64,000 bases of DNA from Citrobacter telavivensis. GTDB lineage: Bacteria > Pseudomonadota > Gammaproteobacteria > Enterobacterales > Enterobacteriaceae. This document shows positions 25,857 to 33,906 of the stretch, piece after piece. Made by a program: the position numbers and the translations under genes. The DNA is taken from contig CP045205.1 in the NCBI GenBank assembly GCA_009363175.1, positions 4,588,001-4,652,000 on the forward strand. Direction: 5' to 3'. The stretch's first letter is position 1, and the number at the start of each line of letters is the position of its first letter. The notes under the pieces were generated by a model. It had not been told where the DNA came from. It saw nothing but the letters and a program-made list of their open reading frames with translations, and did no database searches.

Positions 25857-26219
25857 ATGTCAAAAATTGAGATCTTTGAAGCAGCAGGTTGCTGCGCAAC
25901 CAGTAGCGTTGTGGTCAGCGACGAAGCAGTCAAATGGAACGCCAGCGCCGAATGGGCGAAAAAGAATGGCGTTGATATTCAGCGCTACAGCCTTGCGAAA
26001 AACCCGCAGCAGTTCCTGAATACCCCTGTCATCAAAGAGTTTCTGAACACATCAGGAATGGAATCCCTCCCTGTCACCTTGCTTGACGGCAAACTCGTAA
26101 TGGCAGGAAAACTCCCGACCCGTGAAGATATCGCCCGTTGGGCAGGTATTCCGCTGACTCAGGACTGGAGTGAAGACAGCACGCAACCACGCTGCTGCAG
26201 CATTCCACGTATGCCTTAA
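25857..26219 (+). CDS. arsD: ArsD metallochaperone, variant lacking Cys18
   Basis: A 120-residue ArsD: SKIEIFEAAGCCATSSVVVSDEAV at the N-terminus keeps Cys12-Cys13 but has Val in place of Cys18, the third arsenite ligand of R773 ArsD. The C-terminal vicinal pair (RCCSIPR) remains. ArsD passes As(III) or Sb(III) to the ArsA ATPase and weakly represses its operon. Placed between the sigma gene and arsA, 20 bases from arsA. Whether it still binds arsenite with two ligands is uncertain. Confidence 0.9.
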   Translation: MSKIEIFEAAGCCATSSVVVSDEAVKWNASAEWAKKNGVDIQRYSLAKNPQQFLNTPVIKEFLNTSGMESLPVTLLDGKLVMAGKLPTREDIARWAGIPLTQDWSEDSTQPRCCSIPRMP

Positions 26220-26239
26220 TTCCAGAGGAAATATCACCG

Positions 26240-27997
26240 ATGAATATGCCATTTTTAAAAGACATTCCCCCGTTCATCTTCTTCACCGGTAAAGGAGGCG
26301 TGGGTAAAACATCTCTGGCCTGTGCTACTGCGGTATGGCTGGCCGATCAGGGTAAGAGAACGCTTCTGGTGAGTACCGATCCGGCTTCCAATGTCGGCCA
26401 GGTATTTAGCCAGACTATCGGCCACCGAATCACCGATATCACCACCGTAGAAAACCTAGCCGCGATGGAAGTTGATCCGATGGCTGCAGCGCAAGCTTAT
26501 CGTGACCGCGTGCTCGACCCGGTTCGCGGGTTGATGCCAGCCGATGTAGTCAGCAGCATTGAAGAGCAGCTTTCAGGTTCATGTACCACGGAAATCGCTG
26601 CGTTTGATGAGTTTACTGGTCTGCTCACCAATCATGAGCTGCGGGAAAAATATGACCATATCGTATTTGATACCGCGCCAACCGGCCACACCATCCGCAT
26701 GCTTGAACTGCCGGGAGCCTGGAGCGGTTATCTCGAAGCGAACCCTGATGCCGCTGCAAACCTCGGACCTCTGGTAGGACTGGAGAAACAACAGCACCAG
26801 TACTCTGATGCGGTTAAAGCGCTGTCTGATGCAGCACTCACGCGCTTAGTGCTGGTTGCCCGTGCCCAGGCTTCAACACTGAAAGAGGTTTCCCATACGC
26901 ACGATGAGCTGTCTGTTATCGGTTTGCAGCATCAGCACCTTGCCATTAATGGTGTGCTGCCGCCGTTTGCGGGTGAAAATGATCCACTGGCGCAAAGTAT
27001 TCTGGCTCGGGAAGAAAAAGCATTACAGGCAATGCCTGATAATCTGGCTAATCTTCCCCGCTCACAGCTGTATCTGAAGCCATTTAACCTGGTCGGTCTG
27101 GAAGCCCTGCGGGAGCTATTTACCCAGAGCAACGCCGCACCGGCTCTTCCTGCTACCACGCTGAATGCTCTGGATTTACCGAAACTTGCTTCACTGGTTG
27201 ATGAACTGAGCCAGACAGGCAAAGGGCTGGTCATGACGATGGGTAAAGGCGGTGTAGGTAAAACGACCATTGCAGCATCGGTCGCGGTATCGCTGGCGAA
27301 GCGTGGTCATAAGGTCCACCTGACTACATCCGACCCGGCGGCACATCTGTCTTACACGCTGGATGGTTCGCTGCCAAATCTTCAGGTTAGCCGTATCGAC
27401 CCGAAGGTAGAGACAGAGCGTTATCGCCGTTTTGTACTGGAAAACCAGGGCAAAGGGTTAGATGCAGAAGGACTGGCGGTGCTGGAGGAAGATCTCCGCT
27501 CGCCATGTACTGAAGAGATCGCCGTCTTCCAGGCATTCTCGCGGATCATCAAAGAGGCCGACGACCATTTTGTCATTATGGACACCGCGCCAACGGGTCA
27601 CACGCTTCTGCTACTGGATGCAACTGGAGCCTATCACCGGGAAATGGTGCGCCAGATGGGGCAAACACATGACCATGTGATGACGCCAATGATGCAATTG
27701 CAGGACCCGGAGAAGACAAAAGTGATTATCGTGACGCTTGCCGAAACGACACCTGTACTGGAAGCAGCAAACCTGCAGCAGGATTTGCGTCGCGCTGGCA
27801 TTGAGCCGTGGGCATGGGTTGTTAATAACAGCCTGGCGGCAGCTGAACCGTCTTCACCTTTCCTGAAGACCAGGGCGAACCGCGAGCTCCCTCTCATATC
27901 TGATGTGGAAGAGCAGTATGCAGAACGCATTGCATTAACAGCGCTACAGAGCGAAGAGCCTGTCGGTATTGACCTGCTGGAAGATATGGCGAAGTAA
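26240..27997 (+). CDS. arsA: ArsA arsenite/antimonite-stimulated ATPase, variant without Cys172
   Basis: A 585-residue protein with two ATPase halves: P-loops FTGKGGVGKTSLA near residue 15 and MGKGGVGKTTIA near residue 335, each followed by its DTAPTGHT signature. R773 ArsA binds As(III) with Cys113, Cys172 and Cys422. This protein keeps SGSCTTEIAAFDEF (113) and RSPCTEEIAVFQ (422), but the 172 region reads NPDAAANLGPLVGLEKQ with no cysteine. No arsB gene follows; a terminator hairpin does. It could drive the ArsB of the second locus. Confidence 0.93.
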   Translation: MNMPFLKDIPPFIFFTGKGGVGKTSLACATAVWLADQGKRTLLVSTDPASNVGQVFSQTIGHRITDITTVENLAAMEVDPMAAAQAYRDRVLDPVRGLMPADVVSSIEEQLSGSCTTEIAAFDEFTGLLTNHELREKYDHIVFDTAPTGHTIRMLELPGAWSGYLEANPDAAANLGPLVGLEKQQHQYSDAVKALSDAALTRLVLVARAQASTLKEVSHTHDELSVIGLQHQHLAINGVLPPFAGENDPLAQSILAREEKALQAMPDNLANLPRSQLYLKPFNLVGLEALRELFTQSNAAPALPATTLNALDLPKLASLVDELSQTGKGLVMTMGKGGVGKTTIAASVAVSLAKRGHKVHLTTSDPAAHLSYTLDGSLPNLQVSRIDPKVETERYRRFVLENQGKGLDAEGLAVLEEDLRSPCTEEIAVFQAFSRIIKEADDHFVIMDTAPTGHTLLLLDATGAYHREMVRQMGQTHDHVMTPMMQLQDPEKTKVIIVTLAETTPVLEAANLQQDLRRAGIEPWAWVVNNSLAAAEPSSPFLKTRANRELPLISDVEEQYAERIALTALQSEEPVGIDLLEDMAK

Positions 27998-28002
27998 CAA
28001 TA

Positions 28003-28022
28003 AAGGGGGCATTAGCCCCCTT
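28003..28022 (+). terminator. Hairpin terminator after first arsA
   Basis: AAGGGGGC (28003-28010) and GCCCCCTT (28015-28022) form a perfect GC-rich stem with loop ATTA, 5 bases after the arsA stop. The T-run after it is weak. Confidence 0.6.
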
Positions 28023-28070
28023 CATGCTTTGCTGTCGCTCTATTTTCCCGATGGATAATAAAGACCTCTG

Positions 28071-28439
28071 TCATTTTCCAAAAAGTATCTTTTCAAGTTC
28101 AATTAACTGTTGCTGAGATTGCTCATTGAGGTGGGCCTCGGCCTGGTCATACCAGGTCAGCAGGCTACGCCCCAATGGCGTCAGAACTGTCCCACCACCT
28201 TTGTTACCACCAGTGGAAGTGATTACAACTGGCTGACCAATTCCCTTATTCAAAGTGTCAATTAAGAGCCATGCTCTTTTATAAGGTATCCCCAAATCTT
28301 TAGCTGCCGCCGAGAGAGAGTGAAAACCATCAATTGCTCTTAAAAGGTCAATCTTCCCCGGCCCCAGAGAAATGTTGTCATTAATATAGATCCGTGGTCT
28401 GACTAATATTAAGTTCGATTTAAGGGGCTTACTTTTCAT
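28071..28439 (-). CDS. Single-domain ModE-like winged-helix regulator
   Basis: A 122-residue protein equal to the DNA-binding domain of ModE: GPGKIDLLRAIDGFHSLSAAAKDLGIPYKRAWLLIDTLN followed by TGGNKGGGTVLTPLGRSLL. The two molybdate-binding MOP domains of full-length ModE are absent. It lies 63 bases downstream of a TauE/SafE permease gene whose upstream region carries a ModE-type box, so it probably regulates that gene. What it senses, if anything, is unknown because no effector domain is visible. Confidence 0.88.
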   Translation of the reverse strand: MKSKPLKSNLILVRPRIYINDNISLGPGKIDLLRAIDGFHSLSAAAKDLGIPYKRAWLLIDTLNKGIGQPVVITSTGGNKGGGTVLTPLGRSLLTWYDQAEAHLNEQSQQQLIELEKILFGK

Positions 28440-28502
28440 TCTGATACCTTTTTCAAAATCATTTTCTCTGTGATGCGGAATAGTCCAAAGCGTAAACCAC
28501 CA

Positions 28503-29315
28503 TCATCTTTGCCGGGTATGCTTAAAGGTTTTGATTGCGGAAATAAGCAGTACCACGCCCAACAGAGTCATAAGTACTCTTACCGGGAACATACCGAGCA
28601 TAAGGCCCCCAACAGCGGCCCCTATAACGGAACCGATGACCATCCACACAAAAAGTTTTTTCTCTTTTCTCAGGATCTGGAAAGCATCAGCATTAGTGTA
28701 GCGAGAAAAACCCACAATCATCGTCGGTAAACTGATCATTAATGACAAACTGCCAGCCAGTTTAATATCAGCCCCAAAAAGGATAACAATGGTTGGTATA
28801 AGGAGCTCTCCCCCTGCAACACCCAGCAGAGCAGCAACATTCCCGATGAAGAAACCCGCAATAACACCCGCAATAATGGTCGCGATTCCGGGCTGGAATA
28901 ATCCAGCGGAGCTATCATGCAAAGGCATCCATGTTTCTGAAAGCATGACGAATGACAGGATAACAAGCAGGAGCAGAATGGTTCTGTCCAGCCAAATACG
29001 GGACATTTTTATGGCTCTTCCTGCTGCCCACCATGCACCGATAAGGCTCCCGGCCAGCAAATTGATGACAATATCAAGATGAGCAAACAGCTGGTCGATG
29101 GCGATGGATTTTGTGCGGAATATCAAAGCAACAGCGACAACAGTAAGGCTCATTGCTTTGTTAAAAATAACCGCTTCCAGCGTCGGCATTTTGAAACTAC
29201 CCATCAGGACGGGAAGGCGGAACTCAGCACCACCAAGACCAATCAAGCCGCCTAAAGCACCTATTAACGTGCCTGATAAAAAACCTTTTCCATTCCGTTT
29301 CGAATCTGATGACAT
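28503..29315 (-). CDS. TauE/SafE-family anion permease
   Basis: A 270-residue membrane protein with about eight segments and the family repeat GALGGLIGLGGAEFRLPVL near residue 20, echoed by GNVAALLGVAGGELLIPTIVIL in the second half. TauE/SafE proteins export or import small anions such as sulphite, sulphoacetate or thiosulphate. It precedes a ModE-like gene and has a ModE box overlapping its leader, which suggests an oxyanion such as molybdate, tungstate or sulphite; substrate is inference. Its location between two ars loci is also compatible with a role in oxyanion stress. Confidence 0.88.
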   Translation of the reverse strand: MSSDSKRNGKGFLSGTLIGALGGLIGLGGAEFRLPVLMGSFKMPTLEAVIFNKAMSLTVVAVALIFRTKSIAIDQLFAHLDIVINLLAGSLIGAWWAAGRAIKMSRIWLDRTILLLLVILSFVMLSETWMPLHDSSAGLFQPGIATIIAGVIAGFFIGNVAALLGVAGGELLIPTIVILFGADIKLAGSLSLMISLPTMIVGFSRYTNADAFQILRKEKKLFVWMVIGSVIGAAVGGLMLGMFPVRVLMTLLGVVLLISAIKTFKHTRQR

Positions 29316-29320
29316 GTATT

Positions 29321-29362
29321 TACCTTTCCCGTTATGTCATTTTTGACATAACGGGAAAGGTA
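29321..29362. promoter_or_regulatory. 19-bp perfect inverted repeat with ModE-type box in permease leader
   Basis: TACCTTTCCCGTTATGTCA (29321-29339) and its exact inverse (29344-29362) flank TTTT. Within it CGTTATGT (29330-29337), an 8-base spacer and ACATAACG (29346-29353) match the known ModE consensus CGTTATAT-N(about 8)-ATATAACG. The repeat ends 5 bases before the permease ATG at 29315 and its minus-strand transcript would place AAAGG, the probable ribosome-binding site, inside the stem. Confidence 0.65.
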
Positions 29363-29425
29363 ACATAAAAAATGTGGACTCTGGAAGCGTATATTTGACT
29401 TTCTGGAGGGAAGAAAAAAGATGAT

Positions 29426-29455
29426 ATGAAAGGGCCGGGGAATCAGCCCTTTCAT
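29426..29455 (-). terminator. Terminator of the arsRDABC operon
   Basis: ATGAAAGGGC (29426-29435) and GCCCTTTCAT (29446-29455) form a perfect 10-base-pair stem 10 bases beyond the arsC stop. On the minus strand ATCATCTTTTTTC follows. Confidence 0.65.
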
Positions 29456-29464
29456 TAAATGAAA

Positions 29465-29896
29465 TTACTTGTTGTCGATTCGTTTTCCGCTAGCGTCAAC
29501 CACCTTCTCACCGTCTTCCTTGGTGAAAGCCGCTTTCTGGGCATCTGGAAGGATATCCAGAACCACCTCCGAAGGACGGCAAAGTTTAGTTCCCAGTGGT
29601 GTTACCACAATCGGACGGTTAATAAGGATCGGATGTTGCAACATAAAGTCGATGAGCTGATCGTCAGTAAATTTATCTTCTGCAAGACCCAGTTCCTCAT
29701 ACGGCTCGACGTTCTTACGCAGCAAAGCACGGACGGAAATGCCCATATCCGCAATGAGTTTGACCAGCTCATCGCGTGAAGGTGGAGTCTCAAGGTAAAG
29801 AATAACGGTCGGCTCGATACCGCTGTTGCGGATCATCTCCAGCGTATTACGCGACGTGCCGCAGGCCGGGTTGTGATAAATAGTGATATTGCTCAT
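29465..29896 (-). CDS. arsC: ArsC glutaredoxin-dependent arsenate reductase
   Basis: A 143-residue R773-type ArsC. MSNITIYHNPACGTSRNTLEM carries the catalytic Cys12, and NRPIVVTPLGTKLCRPSE has the conserved arginines that bind arsenate. It reduces arsenate to arsenite using glutathione and glutaredoxin for export by ArsB. Last gene of the operon, 12 bases after arsB. Confidence 0.97.
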   Translation of the reverse strand: MSNITIYHNPACGTSRNTLEMIRNSGIEPTVILYLETPPSRDELVKLIADMGISVRALLRKNVEPYEELGLAEDKFTDDQLIDFMLQHPILINRPIVVTPLGTKLCRPSEVVLDILPDAQKAAFTKEDGEKVVDASGKRIDNK

Positions 29897-29908
29897 ATCA
29901 GTATCTCA

Positions 29909-31198
29909 TTACAAAGTGAAAGAGAGACGTAGCGCCAGCGCTGCCAGCGTTACAAACAGCACAGGCAGAGTCATGACGATCCCGGTGCGGAAATAGTATC
30001 CCCAGGTGATGGTCATATTCTTCTGTGAAAGGACATGCAACCAGAGCAGCGTTGCCAGGCTACCAATAGGTGTAATTTTAGGTCCCAGATCGCAGCCAAT
30101 CACGTTGGCATAAATCATCGCTTCTTTGATAACGCCTGTTGCGGTGCTGCCATCAATAGAGAGAGCGCCAACCAGCACGGTAGGCATGTTGTTCATTATG
30201 GAAGACAGGAAAGCCGTCAGGAAGCCAGTACCTAGCGTCGCGGCCCAGAGTCCTTTATCCGCCAGTACATTCAGCACACCAGAAAGGTATTCGGTTAGCC
30301 CGGCGTTGCGCAGACCGTAGACCACCAGATACATCCCCAGCGAGAAAATAACGATCTGCCAGGGTGCCCCACGCAGCACTTTACCGGTGTTAATGGCATG
30401 GCCTCGTTTAGCTACTGCAAACAGGATCACAGCTCCAACAGCAGCAATCGCGCTTACCGGGATACCCAACGGCTCAAGGACGAAAAAACCAACCAGAAGA
30501 AGGATCAACACTATCCAGCCGGTTCTGAAAGTTGCCAGATCTTTAATCGCTTTTGCCGGTGCTTTCAGGAGAGCCAGGTCGTAAGTCGATGGAATATCTT
30601 TTCGGAAGAACAGATGCAGCATAACCAGCGTGGCAACAATGGCTGCAATATCAACCGGCACCATTACCGACGCATACTCGGTGAAGCCCAGTCCAAAGAA
30701 GTCTGCAGAAACGATGTTAACCAGGTTGGACACGATAAGCGGCAGGCTGGCTGTATCGGCAATAAACCCGGCAGCCATGACGAATGCCAGTGTCGTGCCT
30801 TTGCTGAACCCTAATGCCAGCAGCATGGCGATGACTATCGGCGTCAGAATAAGTGCCGCACCGTCGTTGGCAAACAGTGCCGCCACCGCCGCACCGAGCA
30901 GAACGATATACGTAAAGAGCAAACGTCCACGACCGTTACCCCAGCGGGAAACGTGCAGCGCTGCCCATTCGAAAAAGCCGGACTCATCAAGCAGCAGGCT
31001 GATAATAATTACGGCAATAAAGGTCGCCGTCGCGTTCCAGACGATATTCCACACCACCGGAATATCGCCCACATGCACAACGCCAGATATCAGAGCCAGT
31101 CCCGCGCCCAGCATTGCACTCCAGCCGATCCCTAATCCCTTTGGTTGCCAGATAACCAAAACAATGGTCAGGACAAAAATAGCGCCTGCCAGTAACAT
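29909..31198 (-). CDS. arsB: ArsB arsenite/antimonite efflux pump
   Basis: A 429-residue membrane protein, the R773 ArsB length, with about twelve segments beginning MLLAGAIFVLTIVLVIWQPKGLG. Works alone as an antiporter or with ArsA as an ATP-driven pump. An AGGAGGT lies just before the ATG at 31198; codons further upstream run into the arsA gap and are excluded. It is the only arsB in the window, so the two ArsA proteins may share it. Confidence 0.97.
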   Translation of the reverse strand: MLLAGAIFVLTIVLVIWQPKGLGIGWSAMLGAGLALISGVVHVGDIPVVWNIVWNATATFIAVIIISLLLDESGFFEWAALHVSRWGNGRGRLLFTYIVLLGAAVAALFANDGAALILTPIVIAMLLALGFSKGTTLAFVMAAGFIADTASLPLIVSNLVNIVSADFFGLGFTEYASVMVPVDIAAIVATLVMLHLFFRKDIPSTYDLALLKAPAKAIKDLATFRTGWIVLILLLVGFFVLEPLGIPVSAIAAVGAVILFAVAKRGHAINTGKVLRGAPWQIVIFSLGMYLVVYGLRNAGLTEYLSGVLNVLADKGLWAATLGTGFLTAFLSSIMNNMPTVLVGALSIDGSTATGVIKEAMIYANVIGCDLGPKITPIGSLATLLWLHVLSQKNMTITWGYYFRTGIVMTLPVLFVTLAALALRLSFTL

Positions 31199-31245
31199 AA
31201 AACCTCCTGACAGGGCGACTTTGCCGCCCTGTATATGCAAAAAAA

Positions 31246-32997
31246 TTAACTCATCAACTCTCTGAGCTTTTCAATACCAGCGGGCTCTGACGCCAGCACC
31301 GGAACAAGCGCTATACGGTTAGAGTGCTGATTCTTAACAGCCTCAATCTGAGGCAGTTCCTGCCGAGCGCGCTGGCAAAGCAACGGAGAACGCGTATCCG
31401 CAGTGGAAAGGCTGTTATTGATAATCCAGCCCCACGGATGAATCCCCGCTCTTTCAAGGTCAGCCTGCAGGTTTGCCGCTTCCAGTACCGGTGTGGTTTC
31501 GGGCAGAGTGACCAGCAGGACTTTGGTGCGTTCCGGGTCCTGAAGCTGCATCATCGGAGTGGTAAAATGACCTTTATCCCCCATCTTCCTGGCAATCTCA
31601 CGGTGATAAGCCCCGGTAGCATCAAGCAGTAATAGCGTATGCCCGGTAGGTGCCGTATCCATGACCACAAACCGTTTGCCTGCTTCACGGATTACGCGTG
31701 AGAACGCCTGGAACACCGCAATCTCTTCCGTGCAAGGAGAACGTAAATCCTCTTCGAGCAGCCGTTTCCCTGCTTCGTCTAGATCTCTTCCCTTCGTCTC
31801 AAGGACATGCTGGCGATAACGTTCGGTTTCATCGTGAGGGTTGATTCGGCTGACCTGAAGGTTTTTGAGGCTGCCGTTCAGCGTTGTACTCAGGTGCGCA
31901 GCAGGATCAGAGGTCGTGAGATGCACGTCAAATCCCATGTCTGCCAGCCTGACGGCGATAGCCGCTGCCATCGTGGTTTTACCTACGCCACCTTTGCCCA
32001 TCAACATAATCAGGCCGTGCTCACTGCGAGCGATATCATCGACCAGGACAGACAGCGACATATTCTCTGGCTTGTTCTGTGTGCTTTGTTCAGGAAGCGA
32101 TGTTATCTCAGCGTGTTCGTTGAGCAGGCCTTTCAATGCGGACACACCAACCATGTTCAGCGGCTGAAGGTATAAGTTGTCTGTCGGCAAATCAGATAAC
32201 CCGGCAGGAAGATTTGCCAGTACCTCCTGCTCACGTTGCCATATCGCAGCGGCCAGGGCGTCATGTTCAGCTTCGGTTTTAGGCAGCACACCATTAATAA
32301 CCAGGTACTGGTTTTTCAGGCCAATTGCAGCCAGTTCTTCATGGGTGCGGGCGACTTCCTGCAGCGTAGATTTTTGCAGTCGTGCAACCAGAACCAGGCG
32401 GGTACGTTCAGGATCGGACAACGCCTCTACTGCATGAGCATACTGCTCACGCTGCTTTTCCAGCCCGGCCATTGGGCCAAGACAGGAAGCACCATCTGGA
32501 TTACTTTCAATGAAGCTACTCCAGGCACCGGGAAGCTGGAGAAGGCGAATCGTGTGGCCCGTCGGCGCTGTATCAAAAATGATGTGATCGAAACGGGTCA
32601 GCAGGGAAGCGTCTGTCAATAAGCCGGTGAACTCATCAAACGCCGCAATCTCAGTGGTACAGGCTCCTGAAAGCTGCTCGCTGATACTGTTAACAACATC
32701 ATCAGGCAGAAGACCTTTGATAGGATCAACGATTCTGGCGCGGTATTGCTGGGCGGCTTCCTGCGGGTCAATCTCCAGAGCAGAAAGCCCAGGAACTGCC
32801 GTCACAGGGCGAATGGTATTACCGATAGCCTGATCGAATACCTGACCGACATTGGAGGCCGGATCGGTACTGACCAGCAAAACCCGCTTACCCTGTTCAG
32901 CAAGGCGGATTGCCGTCGCGCAGGAAATAGAAGTTTTACCTACACCTCCCTTACCGGCAAAAAACAGGTAAGGCGGGATATTCTGTAAGAATTTCAT
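31246..32997 (-). CDS. arsA: ArsA arsenite/antimonite-stimulated ATPase, R773 type
   Basis: A 583-residue protein, the exact R773 length and near-identical to it by eye. P-loops FAGKGGVGKTSIS and MGKGGVGKTTMA and both DTAPTGHT signatures are present. All three metalloid cysteines are visible: SGACTTEIAAFDEF, NPDGASCLGPMAGLEKQ and RSPCTEEIAVFQ. ATG at 32997 follows AGGAGG; codons up to 33021 overlap arsD and are not used. Confidence 0.97.
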   Translation of the reverse strand: MKFLQNIPPYLFFAGKGGVGKTSISCATAIRLAEQGKRVLLVSTDPASNVGQVFDQAIGNTIRPVTAVPGLSALEIDPQEAAQQYRARIVDPIKGLLPDDVVNSISEQLSGACTTEIAAFDEFTGLLTDASLLTRFDHIIFDTAPTGHTIRLLQLPGAWSSFIESNPDGASCLGPMAGLEKQREQYAHAVEALSDPERTRLVLVARLQKSTLQEVARTHEELAAIGLKNQYLVINGVLPKTEAEHDALAAAIWQREQEVLANLPAGLSDLPTDNLYLQPLNMVGVSALKGLLNEHAEITSLPEQSTQNKPENMSLSVLVDDIARSEHGLIMLMGKGGVGKTTMAAAIAVRLADMGFDVHLTTSDPAAHLSTTLNGSLKNLQVSRINPHDETERYRQHVLETKGRDLDEAGKRLLEEDLRSPCTEEIAVFQAFSRVIREAGKRFVVMDTAPTGHTLLLLDATGAYHREIARKMGDKGHFTTPMMQLQDPERTKVLLVTLPETTPVLEAANLQADLERAGIHPWGWIINNSLSTADTRSPLLCQRARQELPQIEAVKNQHSNRIALVPVLASEPAGIEKLRELMS

Positions 32998-33014
32998 ATG
33001 TCCTCCTGACATAT

Positions 33015-33377
33015 TCAGCAACAGGAAGTATTACCACCACAGCAGTTGGTGGGAGTTAACCCTACCTTCTCCAGCGGAATACCGAACCAGCGAGCCAGCT
33101 CAGCACGTTTTGGGTATCGCCCTGCCATCACCGTTTCACCGTCCAACAGCAGTAGCGGAAGACCTTCTGCTCCAGATGCTTCGAGGAATGCTTTCGCTTT
33201 CTCATTCTGCACAAAGCTCATGGGCTGCTGCGCCAGGTTGTAACGTTCAACCTGTACACCACGTCCTTTCAGCCACTGCACATCAGCAGAAAAATCAACC
33301 AGAACCTGATCGACATCTGAGCCACATACGCCGGTACTGCAGCACATTGCCGGGTCAAACACCGTTAACGTCTTCAT
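33015..33377 (-). CDS. arsD: ArsD metallochaperone, R773 type
   Basis: A 120-residue protein, MKTLTVFDPAMCCSTGVCGSDVDQ, with Cys12, Cys13 and Cys18 and C-terminal vicinal pairs CCGGNTSCC. It delivers arsenite to ArsA and acts as a secondary repressor. Second gene of the operon, between arsR and arsA. Start chosen at 33377, preceded by GAGGT. Confidence 0.97.
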   Translation of the reverse strand: MKTLTVFDPAMCCSTGVCGSDVDQVLVDFSADVQWLKGRGVQVERYNLAQQPMSFVQNEKAKAFLEASGAEGLPLLLLDGETVMAGRYPKRAELARWFGIPLEKVGLTPTNCCGGNTSCC

Positions 33378-33424
33378 TCTGAATACCTCACATTTGGAAA
33401 AACATATATGTTCAGGCAAATTTT

Positions 33425-33775
33425 TTAGATGCAAACAGCCTTACCGCTACCAGAGCAGTTTGCCGATGCCAGCTTACGGGCGATGGCCTGTACGTCGTCC
33501 TGTTGGCTTAACCAGGCCTGCTCAATCACCTGAGCAGCCCAGGAAGGAATATGCGGGGATAAGCGGTAGTGAACCCACTTGCCCTGCTTGCGATCCAGCA
33601 ATAGACCACTTTCCCGGAGCATTGCCAGGTGGCGGGAGATCTTGGGCTGTGACTGTTCTAGCGCAGTACAAAGGTCGCACACGCACAACTCTCCCATCTC
33701 TCTAAGCAGCAACACAATGCCCAAACGGGTTTCATCGGAGAGGTTTTTGAAGAGTTGTAATGCTGTAAAAATCAT
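33425..33775 (-). CDS. arsR: ArsR arsenite-responsive repressor, R773 type
   Basis: A 116-residue winged-helix repressor with the arsenite-binding ELCVCDLC motif (Cys31, Cys33, Cys36) at the start of the DNA-binding helix pair (LEQSQPKISRHLAMLRESGLL). Arsenite binding releases it from the operon promoter. It leads the arsRDABC operon, and a plausible promoter lies just upstream. It differs in metal-site position from the ArsR at 24183. Confidence 0.96.
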   Translation of the reverse strand: MIFTALQLFKNLSDETRLGIVLLLREMGELCVCDLCTALEQSQPKISRHLAMLRESGLLLDRKQGKWVHYRLSPHIPSWAAQVIEQAWLSQQDDVQAIARKLASANCSGSGKAVCI

Positions 33776-33801
33776 AGTCGTTCCCCTACCTATCTGGCTC
33801 T

Positions 33802-33829
33802 ATGATACTCGGCGAAAGATTCCTTGCAA
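33802..33829 (-). promoter_or_regulatory. Predicted sigma70 promoter of arsRDABC
   Basis: On the minus strand TTGCAA (33829-33824) and TATCAT (33807-33802) are spaced 16 bases, 27 bases before the arsR ATG. Assignment is by consensus only. Confidence 0.45.
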
Positions 33830-33861
33830 GATCACATATGGTAAATCAAATGTATAGCATA

Positions 33862-33895
33862 AATAGCGAACGCACAAGTTTGTGCGTTCGCTATT
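33862..33895. terminator. 16-bp perfect hairpin between SMC gene and arsR
   Basis: AATAGCGAACGCACAA (33862-33877) and TTGTGCGTTCGCTATT (33880-33895) form a perfect stem 12 bases after the SMC-like gene stop. There is no strong U-run, so it may end that transcript or insulate the ars promoter. Confidence 0.5.
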
Positions 33896-33906
33896 AACTA
33901 AAGGAA

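Noticed and set aside
30630..31265. Plus-strand frame of 211 codons
   Set aside because: Entirely antisense to arsB; low-complexity, serine/alanine-rich translation typical of shadow frames.
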